Source: a virus
DNA length: 34,683 bases
IMG/VR virus record: IMGVR_UViG_3300010354_000282
Span: 1 to 34,683 of that record
Strand: one strand, 5' to 3'
Positions 24,866 to 32,143 of the stretch are shown here, piece by piece. The position numbers and the translations under genes were made by a program. Positions within the stretch are counted from its first letter, which is position 1, and the number at the start of each line of letters is the position of its first letter. Under the pieces are notes generated by a model. That model saw nothing but the letters and a program-made list of their open reading frames with translations. It had not been told where the DNA came from and did no database searches.

Positions 24866-25241
24866 AGATTATATTTCTGGTGCTATTGGATTGACTCCAA
24901 TAGAAATTAAAAATGGTGAGGAAGTGATACCTCCTCATAAACAAAATAATGATTATGAGTATGCTCGTCAAAACTTATATGACATTATCGAGAAAGGTAA
25001 TGATGCATTAGAGCATATTGTAGATATTGCTAAACAATCAGAGTCTGCTCGTGCATTTGAAGTAGTAACTAATTTAATAAAAACTATGGCAGATGCTAAT
25101 AAAGATCTTTTAAATTTAGCAAAAGCTAAAAAAGATCTAGATAAAGAAGAAGTTCCTGAACAAAAAAATATTACTAATAACAATTTAGTATTAACTTCTG
25201 CTGACTTATTGAAAATGATTAAAGATAAAAGTGAAAGATAA
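24858..25241 (+). CDS. gp16: Terminase small subunit (T4 gp16 homologue)
   Basis: This 127-aa protein is somewhat shorter than T4 gp16 (164). It is mainly helical, with the family segments ARQNLYDIIEKGNDALEHI, KQSESARAFEVVTNLIKT and NKDLLNLAKAKKDL predicted to form a coiled-coil hairpin. gp16 forms a ring that regulates the packaging motor and engages DNA. It overlaps gp15 and is separated from the large subunit by an oxygenase-like gene, an inserted position relative to T4. Confidence 0.92.
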   Translation: MAKDYISGAIGLTPIEIKNGEEVIPPHKQNNDYEYARQNLYDIIEKGNDALEHIVDIAKQSESARAFEVVTNLIKTMADANKDLLNLAKAKKDLDKEEVPEQKNITNNNLVLTSADLLKMIKDKSER

Positions 25242-25246
25242 TTATT

Positions 25247-25942
25247 ATGAAAACTAAATTTGTAGATATGTTTCCTATCCCATTTAGCTTGTATACTTTA
25301 GGTGAACGTTCTAGACCTATGAATAAACAGCTTCTTAAAGACATTTATGAGAATATACCTAAAGAACAAGAAAATCATAGAACAGGCATAGGTGTATTTC
25401 AAAGCCCATCTGATATGGAAACTAAATTAGAAAGCTTTGCTTCTTTACAAGAAATGATAACTGAGATTATTCAACCGTTTCTAGCTAGAATAGGATTTAG
25501 AGGAAACACTAGAGAGTATATAGAAGTAAAAGCCTTTTGGTTTAACTATAATAATACTTCTCATGCATATCATTTACCTCATATTCATGGTAGTGGTAAT
25601 ACTATTTTAGCAGGAACATATTATCCTTCTTCTGGTATTGATAATGGTGTTCATTTATCTGATAGTCAAAATTTAGATGAAGAAGCTTCATTAGTAGCTA
25701 CATCACATCCAGATCCAGGCTCTATTGTTTTTATGGATCCTTGCTACACCACTAAAAAACAAATTCACACTGGCCACCAATTAATGAATTTACATCCGTA
25801 TTATGGGTTGCAGATGGCTTTAGTTCCAAAAGAAGGAACTTTAGTAATATTTCCAAATTATCTTCCTCATGCTGTTCTTCCAACAGGTAAAGAAAACTTT
25901 GAAAGATTTAGTATAGCATTTGCAGTAAATCTAATCAGATGA
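25247..25942 (+). CDS. Putative 2OG-Fe(II) oxygenase
   Basis: This 231-aa protein resembles the family of putative 2-oxoglutarate/iron(II)-dependent oxygenases found in marine phages. It has the first iron-binding region H109-x2-H112-x-H114 followed by GTYYPSSG, the residues MDPC (163-166), the distal His in FPNYLPHAV (H208) and the 2OG-binding Arg in ERFSIAF (R220). Which of H112 and H114 is the ligand, and whether an acid completes the triad, cannot be settled by eye. The substrate is unknown. Possible targets are side chains of virion proteins or a small molecule. It is inserted between the two terminase genes and its stop overlaps the gp17 start (ATGA), so it is expressed with the packaging and tail genes. 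Confidence 0.82.
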   Translation: MKTKFVDMFPIPFSLYTLGERSRPMNKQLLKDIYENIPKEQENHRTGIGVFQSPSDMETKLESFASLQEMITEIIQPFLARIGFRGNTREYIEVKAFWFNYNNTSHAYHLPHIHGSGNTILAGTYYPSSGIDNGVHLSDSQNLDEEASLVATSHPDPGSIVFMDPCYTTKKQIHTGHQLMNLHPYYGLQMALVPKEGTLVIFPNYLPHAVLPTGKENFERFSIAFAVNLIR

Positions 25943-27534
25943 ACGACCATTACTTAGGTAATAAAAACCTAAAACGTAAAGACATTAAAGTAGAATATAC
26001 TAAAGAGCAGATTCAGGAGTACATTAAGTGCGCTGAAGATGTTAGTTACTTTTGTGAAAAATACGTAAAGATTGTTCATGTTGATTTAGGTCTAGTACCA
26101 TTTAGACCTTACGAATACCAGAAAAGAATGTTCAAGGTATTCGATGATAATAGATATTCTATTTGTAAAATGCCTAGACAGGTTGGTAAGACTACTGGTG
26201 TGGTAGGTTACTTATTACATAAGCTACTATTCAATGAAAACTTTAACTGCGCAGTTCTTGCTAACAAAGAATCACAATCTATTGAAATCCTATCAAGAAT
26301 GCAGCTTGCTTATGAATGGCTTCCTAAATGGATGCAGCAAGGTATTATTGAATGGAATAAAAAATATATTGAATTAGAAAACGGAAGTAAATGTAGAGCT
26401 TCTTCTACATCATCATCTGCTATCCGTGGTCAATCATTCAATCTAATCTATCTTGATGAGTTTGCGTTCGTGCCTAGAAATATTCAAGATGCATTCTTCG
26501 CATCAGTCTTCCCTACTATTTCTTCTGGTAAGACTACTAAACTAGTTATAACATCTACTCCTAATGGTATGAATCTATTCTACAAACTATGGATGGATTC
26601 TGTTAACGGAAGTAATGATTATGCTAGAGTGGATGTACATTGGTCAGACGTTCCAGGGAGAGATGAAGCCTGGAAAGAACAGATGATTAGAAGTACATCT
26701 GTTGATCAGTTTAGACAAGAATTTGAGTGCGAGTTCTTAGGTTCTTCTAATACACTTATTCACCCAGCAGTCTTAGGTAGACTAGTATATGTACCTGTAT
26801 TAAGAGAATTGCATGGTGTTAAGATATACAAAGAGCCTATAAAAAATCACATATATGTGGTCACCGTAGATACCAGTGAAGGCCTAGGGTTAGACAGTAG
26901 TGCATTTACTGTAATTGATAGTAGCGTCATGCCTTATGAAGTAGTTGCTACCTTTAAAGATGCAAATATGAGCCAGCTCATGTATCCTTCACTTTTAGCA
27001 AGTATAGGTCAGTTCTATAATAATGCTGCAGTTCTCGTTGAAGTTAATCTTGGCCAGCAAGTAGTAACACTTCTACAGCAAGATCTCGAATATGAAAATA
27101 TTGTCATGACGAGAATCAATGGTAGAAAAGGAACTAATATCGGGCTAGACGGATCAAAGAGTAGGTTTGGATTAAAAACCACACCAGTCACTAAGAGAAT
27201 AGGGTGTGCTAATCTTAAGACTCTTATAGAAAGCGATAAGATAGTTCTTAATGATTTTTCTATTATTAATGAACTTTCAACTTATGTTGTTGACAAAAAC
27301 ACATATAATGCAGAAGAAGGCTACCATGACGATCTAGTAATGTGTCTGGTTATGTTTGCCTGGATGGTCAGTCAGAATTATTTTAGAGATGTGTCTGAGA
27401 CAGACGTACGTAAAAAACTAGTAGAAGAAAATGAAGAGGATTTTACTCCTTTCGGGATAATAGATGATGGTTATGAAGAAGAAATTCCCACCGTGGTTTC
27501 TCAGTCAGAATTTGATAGATTTCTTCTAAACTAG
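25939..27534 (+). CDS. gp17: Terminase large subunit (T4 gp17 homologue)
   Basis: This 531-aa ATPase-nuclease is shorter than T4 gp17 (610). Walker A is PRQVGKTTG (79-87), Walker B is LIYLDEF (169-175, D173 and E174) and the coupling motif is TSTPNG (205-210). The C-terminal nuclease domain shows D310 (VVTVDTSEG), E368 (VEVN) and D464/D465 (HDDLV), the expected RNase H-like acidic triad. It pumps DNA into the prohead through gp20 and cuts the concatemer. The start lies in an ATGA overlap with the oxygenase gene. Confidence 0.97.
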   Translation: MNDHYLGNKNLKRKDIKVEYTKEQIQEYIKCAEDVSYFCEKYVKIVHVDLGLVPFRPYEYQKRMFKVFDDNRYSICKMPRQVGKTTGVVGYLLHKLLFNENFNCAVLANKESQSIEILSRMQLAYEWLPKWMQQGIIEWNKKYIELENGSKCRASSTSSSAIRGQSFNLIYLDEFAFVPRNIQDAFFASVFPTISSGKTTKLVITSTPNGMNLFYKLWMDSVNGSNDYARVDVHWSDVPGRDEAWKEQMIRSTSVDQFRQEFECEFLGSSNTLIHPAVLGRLVYVPVLRELHGVKIYKEPIKNHIYVVTVDTSEGLGLDSSAFTVIDSSVMPYEVVATFKDANMSQLMYPSLLASIGQFYNNAAVLVEVNLGQQVVTLLQQDLEYENIVMTRINGRKGTNIGLDGSKSRFGLKTTPVTKRIGCANLKTLIESDKIVLNDFSIINELSTYVVDKNTYNAEEGYHDDLVMCLVMFAWMVSQNYFRDVSETDVRKKLVEENEEDFTPFGIIDDGYEEEIPTVVSQSEFDRFLLN

Positions 27535-27539
27535 GATTT

Positions 27540-27547
27540 TATAAATA
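27540..27547 (+). promoter_or_regulatory. T4-type late promoter box TATAAATA
   Basis: This perfect box lies 44 bases before the sheath gene, in a 57-base AT-rich gap, and is followed by a strong ribosome site (aaaaggaga). It would give the sheath and tube genes their own strong late transcript, matching their high copy number in the virion. Confidence 0.75.
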
Positions 27548-27591
27548 AACATACAAGATATTGAATGATTTTATTATAAAAGGAGAAACCA

Positions 27592-29667
27592 ATGCCATTT
27601 CAAGTTAGTCCTGGTGTTAACGTATCAGAAATTGACCTAACTACAATTGTGCCTGCTGTTTCAACTAGCACAGGCGCGTTCGCCGGTCTTTTCAACTGGG
27701 GACCTGTTGAACAAGCCGTGCTAATTTCAACAGAGGACGAGTTAGTCAATACATACGGTAAACCAACTGCAAATAATTTCGAAACTTTCTTTACTGCAGC
27801 TAATTTCTTAGCTTACGGTAATCAACTATATGTATCAAGAGCTGCAAATACAGGTACTTATAATGCTGTTGCCAACACTTCTGCTCCTGGTGTAAATACT
27901 GTTATTAAGAATTCAAAGGATTTTGAAACACAAACATCTTTTGATGCTAATAACGTGTTTGCAGCAAAATATCCAGGTGCTATTGGTAACTCACTAAAAA
28001 TTGGTATTTGTTCTTCAGCGGATCAATACAGTTCAACTCTCTTAGCAACCTCATCAAATACAACATATGGTGCAAATACTGCTCAAGCAAACGTTCAGAT
28101 TGCAGTAGGTGGTTCAAATGTTGCTATTATTATTAATTGCTCAACATCAAACAACTTCGCATATGATATTGCATCAACTGTAAGGTCTTCAATTACCGTA
28201 GGTGATTATCTCAAGATAGGCTCAACTACTACTGGTGTGCAGTATCTCAAAGTAACTCAAGTTAATAGCATCACTACAGATACTGATGGAAGCCAAAATT
28301 ATTATGGGTTTACAGTAGATTTAGCAGATACTTGGAAGCAAAAATCAAACTACTCATCAGTATCTAATACTACAATTGCTTCACCAGTTACAATAGGTAC
28401 AAGATACTGGGAGTACTTTAACTCAGTACCCGGAGCACCTGGTGTTTCAAACTATGTTGCATCAAGAACTACTAACACAAGTATTGCTGATGAAGCACAT
28501 ATTGTAGTAGAAGATGAAGATGGTGCGTTTACCGGCTCGCCTGGTTCAATTCTAGAAGTATGGAATAATGTTTCTAGAGCAACTGATGCAAAAGGTGAAC
28601 AAGGTGGTTCAATCTACTGGAGAGATGTTCTTGATAATCAATCAAAATATGTCTGGTCTCTCAAAGATTATCTCGGAAGTGCTGGTACTTCAGATAGCTT
28701 CCCAACACCATCATTAACAACACCTGTTTCTCTATCATTTAAAACTGGTACAGATACTGCAAGTGAAAGCACTATCACAATGGCTGCATTGGGTAATGCA
28801 TATGATGTTTATAAGTCTTCAGAAGACATTGATATCTCACTAGTTCTTACTGGTAAATCAGTTGGTGGTTCTGGTGAGCAACTTCCTAATTATCTCATCG
28901 ACAACATTGCAGAGAATAGAAGAGATTGCGTAGTATTCGTTTCTCCATCTAGAGATAATGTTGTTAACGTGCCTGGAAATGAATTGAGTAATGTAGTTGA
29001 CTTTAGAAATCTTCTAAGATCTACTTCTTATGCAGTGATGGATTCAGGTTACAAGTATCAATATGACAAGTACAATGATGTTTACCGTTGGGTACCTCTC
29101 AATGGTGATATTGCTGGTCTCTGTGTTCGTACTGATAATATCAGAGATCCTTGGTATTCACCAGCTGGTTTCAATCGTGGTAACTTAAAGAACATCATTA
29201 AGCTTGCTTACAACCCAGATAAAGCTGACCGTGATGAGCTCTACAAGTCAGGTGTTAACCCAGTTGTTAACTTCCCTGGTCAAGGTGTAGTTCTTTATGG
29301 TGATAAGACATTGCTTGCAAGACCTTCAGCATTCGATCGTATCAACGTACGTAGATTGTTCATTGTACTTGAAAAAGCAATTTCTACTGCTGCTAAGTCA
29401 ACTCTATTCGAATTCAACGATGAGTTTACAAGAGCAACATTCCGCAATCTAGTAGAGCCTTATCTAAGAGATATCCAAGGTCGTCGCGGTATCTATGACT
29501 TCAGAGTTGTTTGCGATACAACAAACAACACACCAGAAGTTATCGATCGCAATGAGTTCCGCGGTGATATCTACATTAAGCCTGCTCGTTCTATTAACTT
29601 CATCCAACTCAACTTCGTTGCAGTACGTACCGGTGTAGAGTTTGAAGAAATCGTTGGTCGCTTCTAA
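27592..29667 (+). CDS. gp18: Tail sheath protein (T4 gp18 homologue)
   Basis: This 691-aa protein compares with 659 in T4. The N terminus shows the conserved PGVNVSEIDLTTIVPAVSTS and AGLFNWGPVEQAVLI segments, and the C-terminal part carries GVVLYGDKTLL, FDRINVRRLFIVLEKAIS, FEFNDEFTRATFRN and DFRVVCDTTNNTPEVID, which form the conserved core of contractile sheath proteins. The contractile sheath drives the tube into the host envelope. The 3' third uses more CGT/CGC arginine codons than the 5' part, as often seen in conserved, highly expressed segments. Confidence 0.97.
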   Translation: MPFQVSPGVNVSEIDLTTIVPAVSTSTGAFAGLFNWGPVEQAVLISTEDELVNTYGKPTANNFETFFTAANFLAYGNQLYVSRAANTGTYNAVANTSAPGVNTVIKNSKDFETQTSFDANNVFAAKYPGAIGNSLKIGICSSADQYSSTLLATSSNTTYGANTAQANVQIAVGGSNVAIIINCSTSNNFAYDIASTVRSSITVGDYLKIGSTTTGVQYLKVTQVNSITTDTDGSQNYYGFTVDLADTWKQKSNYSSVSNTTIASPVTIGTRYWEYFNSVPGAPGVSNYVASRTTNTSIADEAHIVVEDEDGAFTGSPGSILEVWNNVSRATDAKGEQGGSIYWRDVLDNQSKYVWSLKDYLGSAGTSDSFPTPSLTTPVSLSFKTGTDTASESTITMAALGNAYDVYKSSEDIDISLVLTGKSVGGSGEQLPNYLIDNIAENRRDCVVFVSPSRDNVVNVPGNELSNVVDFRNLLRSTSYAVMDSGYKYQYDKYNDVYRWVPLNGDIAGLCVRTDNIRDPWYSPAGFNRGNLKNIIKLAYNPDKADRDELYKSGVNPVVNFPGQGVVLYGDKTLLARPSAFDRINVRRLFIVLEKAISTAAKSTLFEFNDEFTRATFRNLVEPYLRDIQGRRGIYDFRVVCDTTNNTPEVIDRNEFRGDIYIKPARSINFIQLNFVAVRTGVEFEEIVGRF

Positions 29668-29681
29668 GGGGAGGAAAGAAA

Positions 29682-30233
29682 ATGGCGTTCAATATAAATG
29701 ACATTCGCGCCCAGCTTACCTTCGGTGGTGCGCGTCCAAGTCTATTCCAAGTGATTATCAGTAATCCAGTTAATCCAATTGCTGATCTTAAAGTACCGTT
29801 CCTTTGTAAGGCAGCTCAGATTCCTAGTTCAATACTAGGAATCATTGAGGTCCCATACTTTGGTAGAAAGCTAAAGATGGCTGGTGATCGTAGATTTGAT
29901 CCATGGACAGTAACAATTATCAATGATGAAGACTTCCTTGTACGTAATGCAATGGAAGAATGGAATAATTCAATCCAGCTTTATCAGCAAAATGTTACTG
30001 CATTAGGTTCTGGTGCTCCATCACTTTACAAGTCACAGGCAACTGTTACTCAGTTTGGTAAAGCAGGTGAAATTCTAAGAACATATCAATTTAACGGCAT
30101 ATATCCAGAATCAATTGCACCAATTGACCTTGCATGGGCATCAGTTGATGAAATTGAAGAGTTTCAAGTTACATTCCAATATGACACTTTTGAAATATTG
30201 AATGGTGTAACTGGAAACGCCGGTGGCGCTTAA
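29682..30233 (+). CDS. gp19: Tail tube protein (T4 gp19 homologue)
   Basis: This 183-aa protein compares with 163 in T4. Family segments are INDIRAQLTFGGARPSLFQV, VPYFGRKLKMAGDRRFDPW and NDEDFLVRNAMEEWNN. It polymerises as stacked hexamers into the inner tube through which DNA passes. A strong ribosome site (aaggggagg) precedes the start. The gene is followed by a hairpin with features of a terminator. Confidence 0.96.
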   Translation: MAFNINDIRAQLTFGGARPSLFQVIISNPVNPIADLKVPFLCKAAQIPSSILGIIEVPYFGRKLKMAGDRRFDPWTVTIINDEDFLVRNAMEEWNNSIQLYQQNVTALGSGAPSLYKSQATVTQFGKAGEILRTYQFNGIYPESIAPIDLAWASVDEIEEFQVTFQYDTFEILNGVTGNAGGA

Positions 30234-30243
30234 TAACTAAGTT

Positions 30244-30280
30244 AGAGAGCCGTTATAAATATCATAGCGGCTCTCTTTCT
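30244..30280 (+). terminator. Rho-independent-type terminator after gp19
   Basis: The arms AGAGAGCCGTTAT (30244-30256) and ATAGCGGCTCTCT (30264-30276) pair over 13 positions with one G-U pair, around a seven-base loop AAATATC. A short T-rich stretch (TTTCTT) overlaps and follows the 3' arm. The stem is strong, but the T-tract is interrupted, so efficiency is uncertain. The late promoter of the next gene lies inside the hairpin. Confidence 0.75.
30254..30261 (+). promoter_or_regulatory. T4-type late promoter box TATAAATA inside the terminator hairpin
   Basis: This perfect box, 31 bases before the portal start, lies partly in the 5' arm and partly in the loop of the gp19 terminator hairpin. 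A transcript starting about six bases downstream would lack the 5' arm, so it would not form the terminator hairpin. Confidence 0.7.
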
Positions 30281-30292
30281 TAAGGACATATT

Positions 30293-31879
30293 ATGCAGCT
30301 ATTTGGTTTTGAAATTAAAAGAAAAAATGAAGTTCCTCCAGAATCTTTTGCTCCAGAAGTAAAAGATGATGGTGCTGTAGTTGTTGCTGCGGGTGGTGCG
30401 TATGGCACCTATATTGATTTAGATGGCACTGCTCGTACTGAAGCAGAATTAGTAGCCAAATACAGAGAAATTGCTTTACAACCAGAAATAGAAATGGCCA
30501 TTGATGACATTATCAATGAAGCTATTGACACGGATGCAGATAAGGTTGTAGAAATTAATGTTGATGACATCAAGTATGGTGATAGCGTCAAATCTAAAAT
30601 AAGAGAAGAATTTGAAAACATTCTAGAACTTTTAAATTTCGAAACAGAATGTTATGAATTGTTTAAACGTTGGTATGTTGATGGTCGTATGTATTATCAT
30701 ATTATTATCGATGAACAAAATCCACGAAATGGTATACAAGAATTACGCTACGTTGATCCAAGAAAGATTCGTAAGGTCCGTGAGATACAAAAGAAACCTA
30801 AAGGTGGTGTGACTGTACAACAGACAAAAAGAGAATATTTTGTCTACAATGACCGCTCTTTTATGCTTGCAGGTCAAAACGCAGGTATGCCAGTAGATAC
30901 AAATACTACTTCAGGTATTAGAATAGCAACTGATTCTATTTTACATATTACTTCAGGTCTTATGGATAAAAATAATGCATTGTGTTATTCTTATCTTCAG
31001 AAAGCAATTCGTCCACTCAATCAATTGAGAACATTAGAAGATGCTACTGTCATATATCGTATTTCTCGTGCTCCTGAACGCCGTATTTTCTATATTGATG
31101 TCGGTAATCTTCCTAAGATAAAAGCTGAACAATATCTTAGAGATATGATGACAAGACATAAGAATCGTCTTGTATATGATGCTACTACCGGAGAAGTTCG
31201 CGACGATCGTAAGTACATGACGATGCTAGAAGATTATTGGTTACCACGCCGTGAAGGTAATCGTGGTACAGAAATCACTACATTACCTGCTGGTCAAAAT
31301 CTTGGAGAACTACAAGACGTTCAATACTTCCAGAGAAAGCTGTTTCAATCTCTTAATGTTCCTATGTCTAGATTAGAACCAAGTTCTGCAGGATTTAATC
31401 TTGGTCGTTCAGCTGAAATTTCTAGAGATGAAGTTAAGTTTACTAAGTTTGTAGGTCGACTACGTAGAAGATTTTCACAACTATTCTTAAAAGCACTAGA
31501 AAAACAATTAGTACTTAAGGGTGTAGTTGCAGAAACAGATTGGCCTGAAATATCAAATCAAATTAACTTTGATTTTACTATTGATAATCATTTTGAAGAA
31601 TTTAAAGAAGCAGAAGTTTTATCTAATAGAATACAGGCTTTAAATCAAGTACAACCCTACATTGGTAAATATTTTTCTGATATATGGGTAAGAAAGAATA
31701 TTCTTCGTCAATCAGATGAAGATATAGAGCAGATGATGGAAGAAATATCAAAAGAACCACCTCCAGTAGAAGATATGTCTTTTGACAGAGATCCAGAAGG
31801 ACCACCACAAGCTGCTCCTAGTAAGTTTCAAAGACCACCACCTGTACCAGGATCACAGAGCTGGCCAGGAAAGCAATGA
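30293..31879 (+). CDS. gp20: Portal protein (T4 gp20 homologue)
   Basis: This 528-aa protein is almost the T4 length (524). Typical segments are TEAELVAKYREIALQPEIE, IDDIINEAIDTD, LFKRWYVDGRMYYHIIID, LRYVDPRKIRKVREI and RRIFYIDVGNLPKIKAEQYL, with LEPSSAGFNLGRSAEISRDE in the C-terminal half. It forms the dodecameric vertex where packaging, the neck and the prohead scaffold meet. It has its own late promoter and ends in a Pro-rich tail. Confidence 0.97.
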   Translation: MQLFGFEIKRKNEVPPESFAPEVKDDGAVVVAAGGAYGTYIDLDGTARTEAELVAKYREIALQPEIEMAIDDIINEAIDTDADKVVEINVDDIKYGDSVKSKIREEFENILELLNFETECYELFKRWYVDGRMYYHIIIDEQNPRNGIQELRYVDPRKIRKVREIQKKPKGGVTVQQTKREYFVYNDRSFMLAGQNAGMPVDTNTTSGIRIATDSILHITSGLMDKNNALCYSYLQKAIRPLNQLRTLEDATVIYRISRAPERRIFYIDVGNLPKIKAEQYLRDMMTRHKNRLVYDATTGEVRDDRKYMTMLEDYWLPRREGNRGTEITTLPAGQNLGELQDVQYFQRKLFQSLNVPMSRLEPSSAGFNLGRSAEISRDEVKFTKFVGRLRRRFSQLFLKALEKQLVLKGVVAETDWPEISNQINFDFTIDNHFEEFKEAEVLSNRIQALNQVQPYIGKYFSDIWVRKNILRQSDEDIEQMMEEISKEPPPVEDMSFDRDPEGPPQAAPSKFQRPPPVPGSQSWPGKQ

Positions 31880-31881
31880 AT

Positions 31882-31889
31882 TATAAATA
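31882..31889 (+). promoter_or_regulatory. T4-type late promoter box TATAAATA
   Basis: This perfect box in the 36-base gap after gp20 lies 26 bases before the 75-aa gene and is followed by a strong ribosome site (ttggaggaa). It is likely to drive the prohead core genes. Confidence 0.72.
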
Positions 31890-31915
31890 TATTATAACAA
31901 ATTTTTGGAGGAATT

Positions 31916-32143
31916 ATGAGTAATAATGTTGAAGATATCCTCGCTTATGCTTGGAGTAAAGATGCTGTTAATTTGAAGTCTGCTCTTGGTCAAGAGATGA
32001 ATGCTCGTATTTCTGATCAATTAGATAATATGTATTCAGATGTAGCAGCTAGTATGTTTTCAGCAACTTCAGGTGAACAAGAAACTAACACTCCTCCTGT
32101 AGAAGAAATTCCAGCTGAAGGATTATCAAATGAAAACGTTTAA
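31916..32143 (+). CDS. Small prohead core protein, gp67-like (tentative)
   Basis: This acidic 75-aa protein is encoded directly after the portal, where T4 has gp67 (80 aa), a small prohead core protein. It contains [20 protein letters not shown] followed by [13 protein letters not shown], a helical segment I associate with small core proteins of marine T4-like phages. The C-terminal third is Glu/Pro-rich and probably disordered. The identity rests on position, size and acidity; sequence resemblance to T4 gp67 itself is not evident. It overlaps the next gene by 14 bases. Confidence 0.6.
   Translation: MSNNVEDILAYAWSKDAVNLKSALGQEMNARISDQLDNMYSDVAASMFSATSGEQETNTPPVEEIPAEGLSNENV

Noticed and set aside
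25247-25942. A prolyl hydroxylase acting on collagen prolines
   Set aside because: The collagen-like stretches contain very few prolines, so proline is an unlikely main target. Lys, Thr or an unrelated substrate is at least as likely.
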